From: DAHVFK01 sp035310985
Lineage (GTDB): Bacteria > Pseudomonadota > Gammaproteobacteria > Burkholderiales > SG8-39
Reading direction: 5' to 3'
Length of the DNA stretch: 64,000 bases
NCBI GenBank assembly: GCA_035310985.1
Contig: DATGDH010000072.1
Location: forward strand, 1-64,000
Below the pieces are notes generated by a model. The model ran no database searches and was not told the DNA's origin. It saw only the letters and a program-made list of their open reading frames with translations. This document shows, one piece after another, positions 46,846-57,126 of the stretch (within the stretch, counting starts at the first letter, position 1; each line of letters opens with the position of its first letter). The translations under genes and the position numbers were made by a program.

Positions 46846-47957
46846 AGTCCGCCGCAGCCGCGACGCTGTTCCTGTGCGGCGACGTGATGACCGGTCGCGG
46901 CGTAGATCAGATCCTGCAACAGCCGAGCGCGCCGCAATTGCACGAGCCGTACGTCGACTCGGCGCTCGAATACCTGGCGCTCGCCGAGCGCGCGAGCGGC
47001 CCGGTCGCCCGGCCCGCGCAGCCCGCTTACGTGTGGGGCGACGCTCTCGCCGAGCTCGAGCGGGCGCGACCGCAGGCGCGCATCGTCAATCTCGAGACGT
47101 CGGTGACGACCTCGGAGGACGCCTGGCCGGCCAAGGGAATCCACTATCGCATGCACCCTGCGAACGTCGCATGCCTGAGCGCCGCGGGAATCGACTGCTG
47201 CGTGCTCGCGAACAACCACGTGCTCGACTGGGGCTATCGCGGGCTTGCCGAAACGCTAGACACATTGCATGCGACGGGACTGCGTACTGCCGGAGCTGGC
47301 CGTGACGACGCCGAGGCGTGCGCGCCGGCCGAGATCCCGCTCGCGGGCGGGTCACGCCTTCTGGTGTTCGCCTATGGCATGGAGAGCTCCGGCGTGTCGC
47401 CGGACTGGGCGGCGGGCGAGAGGCGCGCGGGCGTCGCGTTCCTGCCTGACTTGTCGGCGCGCAGCTTCGAGGCGGTAGCGCGCCGCGTGCGCGCTGCGAA
47501 GCGCGCGCGCGATCTCGCGCTCGTATCGCTGCACTGGGGCGGCAACTGGGGCTACGAGGTGGCGCGCGCCGAGCGCGCGTTCGCGCATGCGCTGGTCGAT
47601 GCGGGCGCGGACCTCGTGCACGGCCACTCCTCGCACCATCCTAAAGGCATCGAAGTCTACGGCGACAGGCTCATCCTGTACGGCTGCGGCGACTTCCTGA
47701 ACGATTACGAGGGCATCGGCGGCTACGCTTCGTTTCGCGCCGAGCTGACGCTGATGTACTTGCCGACGCTGGATGCGGCCAACGGCCGGCTGCTCGGGCT
47801 GGAACTCGTGCCGATGCGAATCCGGCGCTTGCGCCTGGAGCGCGCGTGCGAAGCGGATGCGCGCTGGCTCGATGCGATGCTCGGCCGGGAGGGAAAGAAG
47901 CTCGGCACGCGCGTCGAGCGCGCCGCCGGCGGCAGCCTCGCGCTACGCTGGGAATAA
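46830..47957 (+). CDS. CapA-family poly-gamma-glutamate-type metallophosphoesterase
   Basis: 375 aa from GTG 46830, which lies 16 bp inside rtcB. CapA (PGA_cap) fold with the metallophosphatase-like motifs LFLCGDVMTGRGVD, RIVNLETSVTT, CVLANNHVLDWG, VSLHWGGNWG and LVHGHSSHHPKGIEVY. No signal peptide or membrane anchor is seen, unlike capsule CapA, so a cytoplasmic phosphatase role linked to RNA repair is possible but unproven. Confidence 0.85.
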   Translation: MHQGLESAAAATLFLCGDVMTGRGVDQILQQPSAPQLHEPYVDSALEYLALAERASGPVARPAQPAYVWGDALAELERARPQARIVNLETSVTTSEDAWPAKGIHYRMHPANVACLSAAGIDCCVLANNHVLDWGYRGLAETLDTLHATGLRTAGAGRDDAEACAPAEIPLAGGSRLLVFAYGMESSGVSPDWAAGERRAGVAFLPDLSARSFEAVARRVRAAKRARDLALVSLHWGGNWGYEVARAERAFAHALVDAGADLVHGHSSHHPKGIEVYGDRLILYGCGDFLNDYEGIGGYASFRAELTLMYLPTLDAANGRLLGLELVPMRIRRLRLERACEADARWLDAMLGREGKKLGTRVERAAGGSLALRWE

Positions 47958-47977
47958 GCTTTAAATTGAATTTGCAC

Positions 47978-47992
47978 CGACCGGACCGGTCG
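47978..47992. repeat. 7-bp inverted repeat upstream of 48016 gene
   Basis: CGACCGG-A-CCGGTCG at 47978-47992, between TTTAAATTGAATTT (possible -10 region) and the AAGGAGGT ribosome site. Could be an operator or a small hairpin in the leader. Confidence 0.4.
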
Positions 47993-48015
47993 AACCGCTA
48001 ACAAGGAGGTGCCCC

Positions 48016-48381
48016 GTGCGCGCGCAAACCTTTGCCTGGCTCATCCCGCTCTCGATCCTGCTCATGGGCGCCGCCCAAGCGGCCGAAATCGCCATCGTGC
48101 AGCCTGCGCACGAGGAGACGATCCACAACAACGAGGGCGACCTTACCGTCCAGGTCGCGCATTCGGGCGGCGAGCCGGACGGCAGCGTGCGGCTCGTGCT
48201 GGACGGGACCGCGCTGCCCCACAGCTACCGCTCGGACGTCATCGAGCTGATCGGCATCGACCGCGGCACGCACACGCTACAGGCGGAGCTGCTAGACGCC
48301 AAAGGCGGGCAGCTTGCCGCCTCGGAGCCGGTCACTTTCTACATGTGGCAGGCGTCGCGCCTTTTCCCCAGTCGCAAGTGA
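48016..48381 (+). CDS. Small exported Ig-like domain protein
   Basis: 121 aa, GTG start with an excellent AAGGAGGT ribosome site. Signal peptide 1-22 (AWLIPLSILLMGAAQA). The mature part (IAIVQPAHEETIHNNEGDLTVQVAHSGG...GSVRLVLDGTALPHSY...GTHTLQAELLDAKGG) has the pattern of an Ig-like/bacterial Big domain often seen in uncharacterised envelope proteins. No enzyme motif. Function unknown. Confidence 0.75.
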   Translation: MRAQTFAWLIPLSILLMGAAQAAEIAIVQPAHEETIHNNEGDLTVQVAHSGGEPDGSVRLVLDGTALPHSYRSDVIELIGIDRGTHTLQAELLDAKGGQLAASEPVTFYMWQASRLFPSRK

Positions 48382-48399
48382 GCACGCCGCCGGCCCCGT

Positions 48400-48966
48400 T
48401 CACGTCTCAGCAGCCGGCCCCCGCTCTCCGATGAGGCGCAGCAGCCGTGTGCTCGTAGCGCGCAAGCGCTGCGAGAGCACCAGCACCAGCTCCATCAGGA
48501 TCTTGGAGCCGAGCAGCGGCTGCTCCACGATGATGCGCGCCAGCCGGTCGCGGTCGAGCACCGCGAATGTGGTGGGCTCGGTCGCGACGCAGGCGGCGAA
48601 GCGTGGCTCGCCGTCCAGCATGGACATTTCGCCCAGAGTGCGGCCTCCGTCGGCGACGGCGATCACCTGCTGACGCTCGTTCGCATCGCGCTTGAGCACT
48701 TCGACGCGGCCCTCGATCACGAGCAGCATGAAGTCGCCGCCGTCACCTTCGCGGATCACCTCGGTGCCGGCGGTGGCGCGAAACACCTCCATGAAGTGCG
48801 CCAGCGTGCGCACCTCGGCGGCGGAGAAATTCTCCAGCAGCCGGCAGCGCGGAATCAGCACGTGAATCTGATTGGCGAACTTGGTTGCGTCGCCGAGGTA
48901 CTCCAGGTGCGCGAGCTGCTTCGGGCGGTCGGCCATGGCGCTGGCGGAGGTGTGATCTCGCGGCAT
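48400..48966 (-). CDS. Cyclic-nucleotide-binding domain protein without DNA-binding domain
   Basis: 188 aa (178 from ATG 48936). A cNMP-binding fold spans about 40-160: LIPRCRLLENFSAAEVRTLAHFMEVFRATAGTEVIREGDGGDFMLLVIEGRVEVL, GRTLGEMSMLDGEPRFAACVATEPTTFAVLDRDRLARII (two segments). The C-terminus is only a helix, so it is not a CRP/FNR transcription factor; it may be a regulatory partner. 12 bp after the TauE stop, same strand. Confidence 0.82.
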   Translation of the reverse strand: MPRDHTSASAMADRPKQLAHLEYLGDATKFANQIHVLIPRCRLLENFSAAEVRTLAHFMEVFRATAGTEVIREGDGGDFMLLVIEGRVEVLKRDANERQQVIAVADGGRTLGEMSMLDGEPRFAACVATEPTTFAVLDRDRLARIIVEQPLLGSKILMELVLVLSQRLRATSTRLLRLIGERGPAAET

Positions 48967-48974
48967 TATGCCGC
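48960..48974. repeat. Inverted repeat over the possible cNMP-protein start
   Basis: GCGGCAT-T-ATGCCGC spans 48960-48974 and includes the ATG at 48966 in the hairpin loop. If that start is used, translation may depend on melting or on coupling with the upstream gene; otherwise it favours ATG 48936. Confidence 0.4.
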
Positions 48975-48978
48975 GACT

Positions 48979-49725
48979 TTAGCCCACTGCGGCGCGCGCG
49001 AGCAGCGAGACGCCGGATACGACGAGCAGCGCGTACACCAGCCGCACTACGGCACCGGCAGGCACCGCCGCGTGCAGGCGGTTGCCGATCGCGAAGCCGC
49101 CGAGCAGCGCCGGGACGAGCATCAGGGCCAGGCTTATCAGCCCGTCCTGGGAGAGAAGTCCGGTGGCGCCGAAAAGCACGGCGCGCACGACCGAGGACAG
49201 CATGATCGTCGCCGCATTGGTGGCGCGCAGTTCGGCCTTGTCGCGGATGCGGCCGCTGTTGTAGATCGCGTACAGCACGCCCCCCGTGCCGAACAGCACC
49301 GACAGCGCGCCCCCGGCGAGACCGATCGGCGCACTCCACGCGCGCGCGAGCCGCACAGGCGCGCCGCGTCGCGACAGACCGTAGCCCGCGTAGGCGAGCA
49401 CGAACACGCCGAGCGCAGCGAGCAGCCCTTGTTCCGGCAGCGCGATGAGCAACGTCAGACCGAGCGCCATCCCCGCGAGCATGAACGGCACCAGCCATCC
49501 CGCCTCGGCGTAGCGGATGCGGCGCCGGAAGCGCGCACCGAAGAGGGCGAACGCCGCCAGGTCGAGCAGCATCATCAGGGGCACGGCGAATCTGAGGGGC
49601 AGTAACTGCGCGAGCAGCGGCATCGCCACCACGGTGGAGCCGAAGCCCGTCATCCCGTAGACCGCATAGGCGCCGGTCACGATCAGCGCCGCGAGGGCGA
49701 TCGTGGCGGGCGAGAGCGCCTCCAG
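48979..49725 (-). CDS. Sulfite exporter TauE/SafE-family permease
   Basis: About 248 aa with seven to eight membrane helices. ALIVTGAYAVYGMTGFGSTVVAMPLLAQLLPLRFAVPLMMLLD and GLAGGALSVLFGTGGVLYAIYNSGR are family marks (two TauE repeats). Exports sulfite, sulfoacetate or other small anions. Start unclear: no ATG/GTG/TTG precedes the first helix; CTG 49725 (or 49734, overlapping the aroG stop as CTGA) fits the protein, while GTG 49680 cuts into helix 1. Follows aroG directly. Confidence 0.82.
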   Translation of the reverse strand: MEALSPATIALAALIVTGAYAVYGMTGFGSTVVAMPLLAQLLPLRFAVPLMMLLDLAAFALFGARFRRRIRYAEAGWLVPFMLAGMALGLTLLIALPEQGLLAALGVFVLAYAGYGLSRRGAPVRLARAWSAPIGLAGGALSVLFGTGGVLYAIYNSGRIRDKAELRATNAATIMLSSVVRAVLFGATGLLSQDGLISLALMLVPALLGGFAIGNRLHAAVPAGAVVRLVYALLVVSGVSLLARAAVG

Positions 49726-49730
49726 GGAAG

Positions 49731-50867
49731 TCAGTTCCCGGCGTCCGCGTTCGCGCCCGCGCCGGCTAGCGCGCGCCGCTTGCGCACGGCATCCGCAAGC
49801 ACCTCGAGCGCGGCCGTGGAATCGTCCCAGCCTAGGCAGGCGTCGGTGATGCTTTGCCCGAAGGCGAGCGGCTGACCCGCCATGAGATCCTGGCGCCCCT
49901 CGACCAGGTTCGACTCGATCATCAGGCCGACGATGCGTTGCTCGCCCCCGGCGATGCGGCCGGCCACCTCGTCGCACACCTTGAGCTGCTGCCTGAAGTC
50001 CTTGCGGCTGTTGGCGTGCGAGCAGTCGATCATCAGGCGCTCGGCGAGACCTGCGCGGCGCAGTTCCTCGGAGGCGGCGTCCACGCTCGCGGCATCGTAG
50101 TTCGGCTGCTTGCCGCCGCGCAGGATGATGTGGCAGTCGTCGTTGCCGCGCGTCTCGACGATCGCCACCTGCCCGCTCTTGTGCACCGAGAGGAAGTGGT
50201 GCTTCTGGCGCGCGGCGAGAATCGCGTCCACCGCGATCCTCACGTTGCCGTCCGTGCCGTTCTTGAAGCCGACAGCGGCCGACAATCCCGAGGCAAGCTC
50301 GCGGTGCACTTGCGACTCCGTCGTGCGCGCGCCGATCGCGCCCCACGAGACCAGGTCGCCGATGTACTGCGGCGAGATCACGTCGAGAAATTCGCAGCCG
50401 GCAGGCACGCCGAGTTGGTTGATGCGCACGAGCAGGTCTCGCGCGATGCGCAGTCCTTCGTTTATGCGAAAGCTGCCGTTCATGTACGGATCGTTGATCA
50501 GGCCCTTCCAGCCCACCGTGGTGCGCGGCTTCTCGAAGTACACACGCATCAGCACCTCGAGCTCACTCGCATGCCGCTGGCGCTCGGCGGCGAGCCGTCC
50601 GGCATACGCGAGTGCCGCCGCCGGGTCGTGGATCGAGCACGGGCCGATAACCACCAGCAGCCGGTCGGACTGCCCATGCAGCACCGCGCGCACGCGCCGC
50701 CGAGTGTCGGAGATGAGCGTCTCGACCGGCGTGCCCTGGATCGGAAAGAAACGGATCAGGTGCTCGGGCGGAGGCAGCGGGACGATGTTCTCGATGCGCT
50801 CGTCGTCGGTGAGCGAGGTCTTGTCTATCGGCGGAACCGCCAGGTAGTTGTCGGTGGGTGCAGTCAT
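49731..50867 (-). CDS. aroG: 3-deoxy-7-phosphoheptulonate (DAHP) synthase, class I
   Basis: 378 aa. Condenses PEP and erythrose 4-phosphate, the first shikimate-pathway step. GPCSIHDP (75-82) carries the metal cysteine; YFEKPRTTVGWKGLINDPYMNGSF, GARTTESQVHRELASGLSAAVGFKNGTDG, and MIDCSHANSRKD are class Ialpha motifs. N-terminal 40 residues form the allosteric region; Phe sensitivity is likely but not proven by sequence. ATG 50867 preferred to TTG 50888, which falls at the end of the terminator's U tract. Preceded by a Phe-rich leader peptide and attenuator. Confidence 0.95.
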   Translation of the reverse strand: MTAPTDNYLAVPPIDKTSLTDDERIENIVPLPPPEHLIRFFPIQGTPVETLISDTRRRVRAVLHGQSDRLLVVIGPCSIHDPAAALAYAGRLAAERQRHASELEVLMRVYFEKPRTTVGWKGLINDPYMNGSFRINEGLRIARDLLVRINQLGVPAGCEFLDVISPQYIGDLVSWGAIGARTTESQVHRELASGLSAAVGFKNGTDGNVRIAVDAILAARQKHHFLSVHKSGQVAIVETRGNDDCHIILRGGKQPNYDAASVDAASEELRRAGLAERLMIDCSHANSRKDFRQQLKVCDEVAGRIAGGEQRIVGLMIESNLVEGRQDLMAGQPLAFGQSITDACLGWDDSTAALEVLADAVRKRRALAGAGANADAGN

Positions 50868-50886
50868 GGCTGTCTTCGGCAGTGGC

Positions 50887-50923
50887 AAAAAAAAACCGCC
50901 AGGCTTTGGGCTCTGGCGGTTTT
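50887..50923 (-). terminator. Intrinsic terminator in the aroG leader (attenuator)
   Basis: On the minus strand, AAAACCGCCAG (50923-50913) pairs perfectly with CTGGCGGTTTT (50902-50892) across a 10-base loop. The U tract is nine bases (50895-50887), partly shared with the stem. It ends 20 bp before the aroG ATG, downstream of the leader peptide, so it can only regulate aroG by premature termination. Confidence 0.88.
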
Positions 50924-50966
50924 CGGGATCAGTTCGGGCTGCGGCTAGCCGTTCCCCTCCGCCAGA
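50892..50966 (-). promoter_or_regulatory. Competing antiterminator pairing in the aroG leader
   Basis: TCTGGCGG inside the leader-peptide codons (50966-50959) can pair with CCGCCAGA in the 5' arm of the terminator (50918-50911, minus strand), which would prevent the terminator. A ribosome stalled on the Phe codons (50989-50975) leaves the segment free; a ribosome at the stop codon (50947-50945) would cover it. Pairings read by eye, not computed. Confidence 0.65.
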
Positions 50967-51010
50967 TGGCGCGGGAAAAAGAAGAAAAATCCGTAAAACC
51001 AGCGGTTCAT
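50945..51010 (-). CDS. Phe-rich leader peptide of aroG
   Basis: 21 codons starting MNRWFYGFFFFFP and ending in Gly and TAG at 50947-50945. It has six Phe (five in a row), one Trp and one Tyr. GAGGG lies seven bases before the ATG. Compare the E. coli pheA leader, with its FFFAFFF run. Together with the following terminator this is the standard form of ribosome-mediated transcription attenuation, here in front of DAHP synthase. Too short for ordinary gene finding; no independent function expected. Confidence 0.85.
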   Translation of the reverse strand: MNRWFYGFFFFFPRHLAEGNG

Positions 51011-51028
51011 CGCATTACCCTCGCCACG

Positions 51029-51058
51029 ATTGAAGCACGGCGCCCCTCGCCTTGGCAA
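51029..51058 (-). promoter_or_regulatory. Candidate promoter of the aroG leader transcript
   Basis: Minus-strand TTGCCA (51058-51053) and TTCAAT (51034-51029), 18 bp apart. A start a few bases later would give about 15 bases before the leader peptide and about 155 before aroG. The rest of the 51059-51219 spacer to the AAA gene shows no other clear signal. Confidence 0.45.
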
Positions 51059-51219
51059 CTGGAACGTGACTAGCACTCGAGGCTTGCCGCTGCCAGTCCG
51101 ACGGGCGGCGCCCTACAGCGGAAGCCCGGCACAGCCCCATTGGCCCGACTATTGCTACGCTAGAAGGTGTCGTGCTAAGTTTTTCGCGCGGTCGTTCCGC
51201 CGAAAAACAAGGAGGCAAT

Positions 51220-52200
51220 ATGTCGGCAAGCGTCGCTCAACCTGTCTCGATTCCGGTCGCCGGCTTCAGGGACGTCTACAGCGTCGGAGATGTCGAGCGG
51301 GCCTTGCAGGAGCTACCGCCCTCGTCGAACGAGGCCCTGCGCACGGTATACGAGAAGATGCTGCGCGTCGGCGGGCAGCGCTTCACAGTCAAGCCCTCGG
51401 CGATGCCGTCCATGGACGAGCTGTTCGAAGAACTGCCCAATTTCGCGGCCGTGCTCGAGGATATCCGCCGCCAGCTCGCGCTGTGCATCGACTCGAACGA
51501 CTCGATCGAGCTCGCGCCGGCGCTGCTGCTCGGGGAGCCCGGCATCGGCAAGACGCACTTCGCGCGCCGCGTTGCGCAGCTGCTCGGCACGGGCTTCGGC
51601 TTCGTGCCGATGAGCTCGCTCACCGCGGGATGGATTCTCTCCGGCGCATCTTCGCAGTGGAAGAACTCCAAGCCCGGCAAAGTGTTCGAGACTTTCCTGC
51701 ACGGCGACTACGCCAACCCGGTGATGGTAATCGACGAGCTCGACAAGGCCGCAGACGGCGGCCAGTACGACCCGCTCGGCGCGCTCTACGGGCTGCTCGA
51801 GAGCGCTACCGCGATGCAGTTCGTGGACGAGTTCGTCGAGATCCCGATCGACGCTTCGGGCGCGGTCTGGTTCGCGACGGCGAACGACGCAGGGCGCATT
51901 CCGGAACCGATCCTGAACCGCATGAACGTCTATGAGATCGAGCCACCAGACGCGGAAGGCTCGGCGCGCATCGCGCGCTCGATCTACCGCGAGATCCGCG
52001 GCGCACACGACTGGGGACGCCGATTCCCCGAAGAGCCCGGCGCCGCCCTCATCGAGAAGCTTGCCGCGTTCACGCCGCGCGAGATGCGCCGTGCCGTACA
52101 GACCGCGTTCGGCAACGCGAAGATCGCCGGCCGCAGCGAGGTGGGCCCGGACGACGTGCCGGATTACCGCGGCGCGCGCCGCCAGCGCGTCGGCTTCTAG
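51220..52200 (+). CDS. Stand-alone AAA+ ATPase (Lon-ATPase-like, no protease domain)
   Basis: 326 aa. Start at 51220 with AAGGAGG six bases upstream. Walker A GEPGIGKT (105-112), Walker B VMVIDE (168-173), sensor-1 WFATANDAG, arginine finger in PILNRMNVYEIEPP, and a C-terminal helical lid (FTPREMRRAVQTAFGNA). Residues 1-90 have no familiar domain. The core resembles the ATPase of Lon, but there is no peptidase serine-lysine part. It may remodel a partner protein; none is evident. Divergent from the aroG leader. Confidence 0.85.
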   Translation: MSASVAQPVSIPVAGFRDVYSVGDVERALQELPPSSNEALRTVYEKMLRVGGQRFTVKPSAMPSMDELFEELPNFAAVLEDIRRQLALCIDSNDSIELAPALLLGEPGIGKTHFARRVAQLLGTGFGFVPMSSLTAGWILSGASSQWKNSKPGKVFETFLHGDYANPVMVIDELDKAADGGQYDPLGALYGLLESATAMQFVDEFVEIPIDASGAVWFATANDAGRIPEPILNRMNVYEIEPPDAEGSARIARSIYREIRGAHDWGRRFPEEPGAALIEKLAAFTPREMRRAVQTAFGNAKIAGRSEVGPDDVPDYRGARRQRVGF

Positions 52201-52673
52201 GCCTTCGCCAGAAGCCGGCCGCAGGCCAGCACCGAGATCCACACGGCGAGCGACAGCGCCGCGGCGACGCGCGCTGCAGCGGGCGGCACGGCCTGCGTGT
52301 CCCAGCGCTCGGCGCCGCGGAACGTCCCGGCGTGAAACAGCGCCGCATTGGTGCCGCCGCCCAGGATCAGCATCATCTTTAGCGCGAAGAGCGGGCTGCC
52401 GATTAGCTCGCCCGCGCGCGCAAGGAACATGAGCAGGCCGCTCGGCACGATGAGCAGGAAGCTCACCGCCGTCCAGGGCAGCACGTGCGCGGCGAGGCGC
52501 CGCACCGGAATCGTGCGCGAGAGCCCCAGCAGGCGCAGATCGAGCACCGCGACCGTGCCGACGAGCAGTGCGACGCCCGTCAGGTGCACAATCGCGACCG
52601 CGGTGTGAAGCGCGCTCGGCGCGCGCAGCGCCACCGCCAGCGGCAGCGACTCGATCGCGACGAGCGGCGTCAT
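52197..52673 (-). CDS. DUF6644-like small membrane protein
   Basis: 158 aa with four helices. AIVHLTGVALLVGTVAVLDLRLLGLSRTIPVRRLAAHVLPWTAVSFLLIVPSGLLMFLA (in two parts) and FALKMMLILGGGTNAALFHAG are like DUF6644, distantly CopD-like. Function unknown. Its start is 10 bp after the alaS stop on the same strand, and its stop overlaps the convergent AAA gene by four bases. Confidence 0.78.
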   Translation of the reverse strand: MTPLVAIESLPLAVALRAPSALHTAVAIVHLTGVALLVGTVAVLDLRLLGLSRTIPVRRLAAHVLPWTAVSFLLIVPSGLLMFLARAGELIGSPLFALKMMLILGGGTNAALFHAGTFRGAERWDTQAVPPAAARVAAALSLAVWISVLACGRLLAKA

Positions 52674-52683
52674 CGCGCCGCGG

Positions 52684-55299
<2,616 letters not shown>

Positions 55300-55340
55300 G
55301 GTTCCCGCACTAGGCGAAAGTGCTTGATTTTACAGCAACG

Positions 55341-55913
55341 TCACCGCGGCTCGAGATAGCCGCCGGCCGCCAGCTGCGCCATCGACTCGCGCGTGAACTC
55401 GGCGCGCGGCGCATTGCCGCCGATCACAAACATGAGGATCGAATACTTGCGCTTGCTGCCGCGCGAGACATTCATGAAGCGGCGCGACACGCCGGCCGGA
55501 AAGGAGATCACGTCGAGCGGCTTGAGATCGACGTGCTCGACGCGTCCTTTCTCATTCTCCCAGCTCGCGCGCCAGATTCCTGTCATGGCGATGAAGGTTT
55601 CATTGGTGTCGTGGTTGTGGAACATCGGCCCGCGGCCTGGCAGCGCGCGGCAGTAGCCGAGATTGAAGCCCTCGGAGATCTTGATCGCCGCCAGGCGCGA
55701 GGCCTTGTCGCCCACCGGCGAAGTGACCGCACCCCGGTTCTCCCCTTTCGGCGGCTGGAAGCCGATCACGTTGTACAGGATCCGCTCGCAGCCCGGATAG
55801 CGGCTGTCCGGCAGCCCGCCGTCGGATCCCTTGAGCCTGCCAAAGCGCGCCACGCGCTTGAGCATGGATTTGCGCGACACGCGTATCTTGCGCAGCCGTT
55901 CGGTGTATTTCAT
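55341..55913 (-). CDS. Cupin-domain protein
   Basis: 190 aa. Single cupin barrel about 85-175: ISEGFNLGYCRALPGRGPMFHNHDTNETFIAMTGIWRASW carries the G(x)5HxH(x)n E motif (H-N-H-D-T-N-E), followed by PLDVISFPAGVSRRFMN. A metal-dependent dioxygenase, isomerase or sensor is possible. Start at 55913 chosen because the longer frame is low-complexity and overlaps the opposite gene. Divergent from the LLM-Liv cluster (124-bp shared promoter region), so perhaps the same pathway. Confidence 0.85.
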   Translation of the reverse strand: MKYTERLRKIRVSRKSMLKRVARFGRLKGSDGGLPDSRYPGCERILYNVIGFQPPKGENRGAVTSPVGDKASRLAAIKISEGFNLGYCRALPGRGPMFHNHDTNETFIAMTGIWRASWENEKGRVEHVDLKPLDVISFPAGVSRRFMNVSRGSKRKYSILMFVIGGNAPRAEFTRESMAQLAAGGYLEPR

Positions 55914-56037
55914 CTGAGTCGACTCCTCATCGGGTTGAATGTCCGTTCGTGCCGCGCAGCCGGCGCGGGCGTGCCCTGAGTTTTGCTCGGTGTCGCCATC
56001 CGTGTAGATTATCGCCTGCTCATTCGTGGCGAGGGAC

Positions 56038-57126
56038 ATGAAGCTCGGCTACTTCACCATGCCGCTGCATCCGCCGCAGCGCAACTACGTCGACACGCTC
56101 AAGGAGGACCGGGAGGCGATCCTGCTCGCGGACCGGCTGGGGTACTGCGAGGCCTTTGTCGGCGAGCACGTCACCGACATCGCCGAATCGGTCACCAGCT
56201 GCGCTGCATTCCTGGCGAGCCTGGCGCACGATACCAGGAGAATCAAGCTCGGCACCGGAACGCTGAATCTGCCCAACGGCCATCCCGCGCAGCTCGCGGC
56301 GACGGTGTCGATGCTCGACAACATGCTCGAAGGCCGCTTCATCGTCGGCATCAGCCCGGGCGGGCTGCCTTCGGACTGGGAAGTGTTCGAGAACATGGGC
56401 AAGGACCGCACCGCCATGTTCGTCGAGTGCATCGACCACATGATCGGCATCTGGACCGGCACGGCGCCCTACAACCTGAAGGGCCGGTTCTGGAACGTCT
56501 CGACCGAAAAGACCATGATCCCCGACATCGGCCAGGGCATCATCCCGAAGCCCTACCAGAAGCCGTACCCGCCGATCGTGGTCACCGCGGTGGAGCCGTT
56601 CTCCAAAGGCGTGAGCGAAGCCGCCAAGCGCGGCTGGGACACGATCTCGGCGAACTTCCTGCTGCCGCAATGGGTTCGCTCGCACTGGCCTAAGTACGCC
56701 GAGGGCTGCGCGGCCGGCGGGCGCAAGGCCGATCCCGCCAACTGGCGCGTGGCGAAGACCGTGTTCGTGGCAGACGACGAGGCGACGGCGCGCGACTACG
56801 GTCTCGGCGAGAAGAGCCCCTATCGCTTCTACTACAAGCAGCTGTTCTTCAAGCTGAAGCGGGCCGGTCGCATCAACCTTTTCAAGCCCTCGAAGGATAC
56901 GCCAGACGAGCAGGTGACACTCGACACGGTGGTCGACAGCCTGGTGATCGCCGGTACCGCCGACAGGGTCGCGGACGCGCTGCTCGCTTTCCGTGAAACC
57001 ACGGGCGATTTCGGCACGCTGCTTTACTGCGGCGTCGACTGGGTCGACGCGCGGCTCGCGCGGCGCTCGATGGAGCTGATGGCGGAAAAGGTGATGCCCG
57101 CGATCAATCGCGCGACCGGAGGATGA
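56038..57126 (+). CDS. LLM-class (bacterial luciferase-like) flavin-dependent monooxygenase
   Basis: 362 aa TIM-barrel protein: KLGYFTMPLHPP, YCEAFVGEHVTDIAESVTSCAAFLASLAHDTRRIKLGTGTLNLPNGHPAQLAATVSMLDNMLEGRFIVGISPGG (in parts) are the family's FMN-binding landmarks. Uses reduced flavin and oxygen to oxidise small molecules; needs a flavin reductase, not seen here. Start ATG 56038 (GTG 56026 possible). The stop overlaps the next gene as ATGA. A TAGATTAT stretch at 56006 may be its -10. Confidence 0.87.
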   Translation: MKLGYFTMPLHPPQRNYVDTLKEDREAILLADRLGYCEAFVGEHVTDIAESVTSCAAFLASLAHDTRRIKLGTGTLNLPNGHPAQLAATVSMLDNMLEGRFIVGISPGGLPSDWEVFENMGKDRTAMFVECIDHMIGIWTGTAPYNLKGRFWNVSTEKTMIPDIGQGIIPKPYQKPYPPIVVTAVEPFSKGVSEAAKRGWDTISANFLLPQWVRSHWPKYAEGCAAGGRKADPANWRVAKTVFVADDEATARDYGLGEKSPYRFYYKQLFFKLKRAGRINLFKPSKDTPDEQVTLDTVVDSLVIAGTADRVADALLAFRETTGDFGTLLYCGVDWVDARLARRSMELMAEKVMPAINRATGG

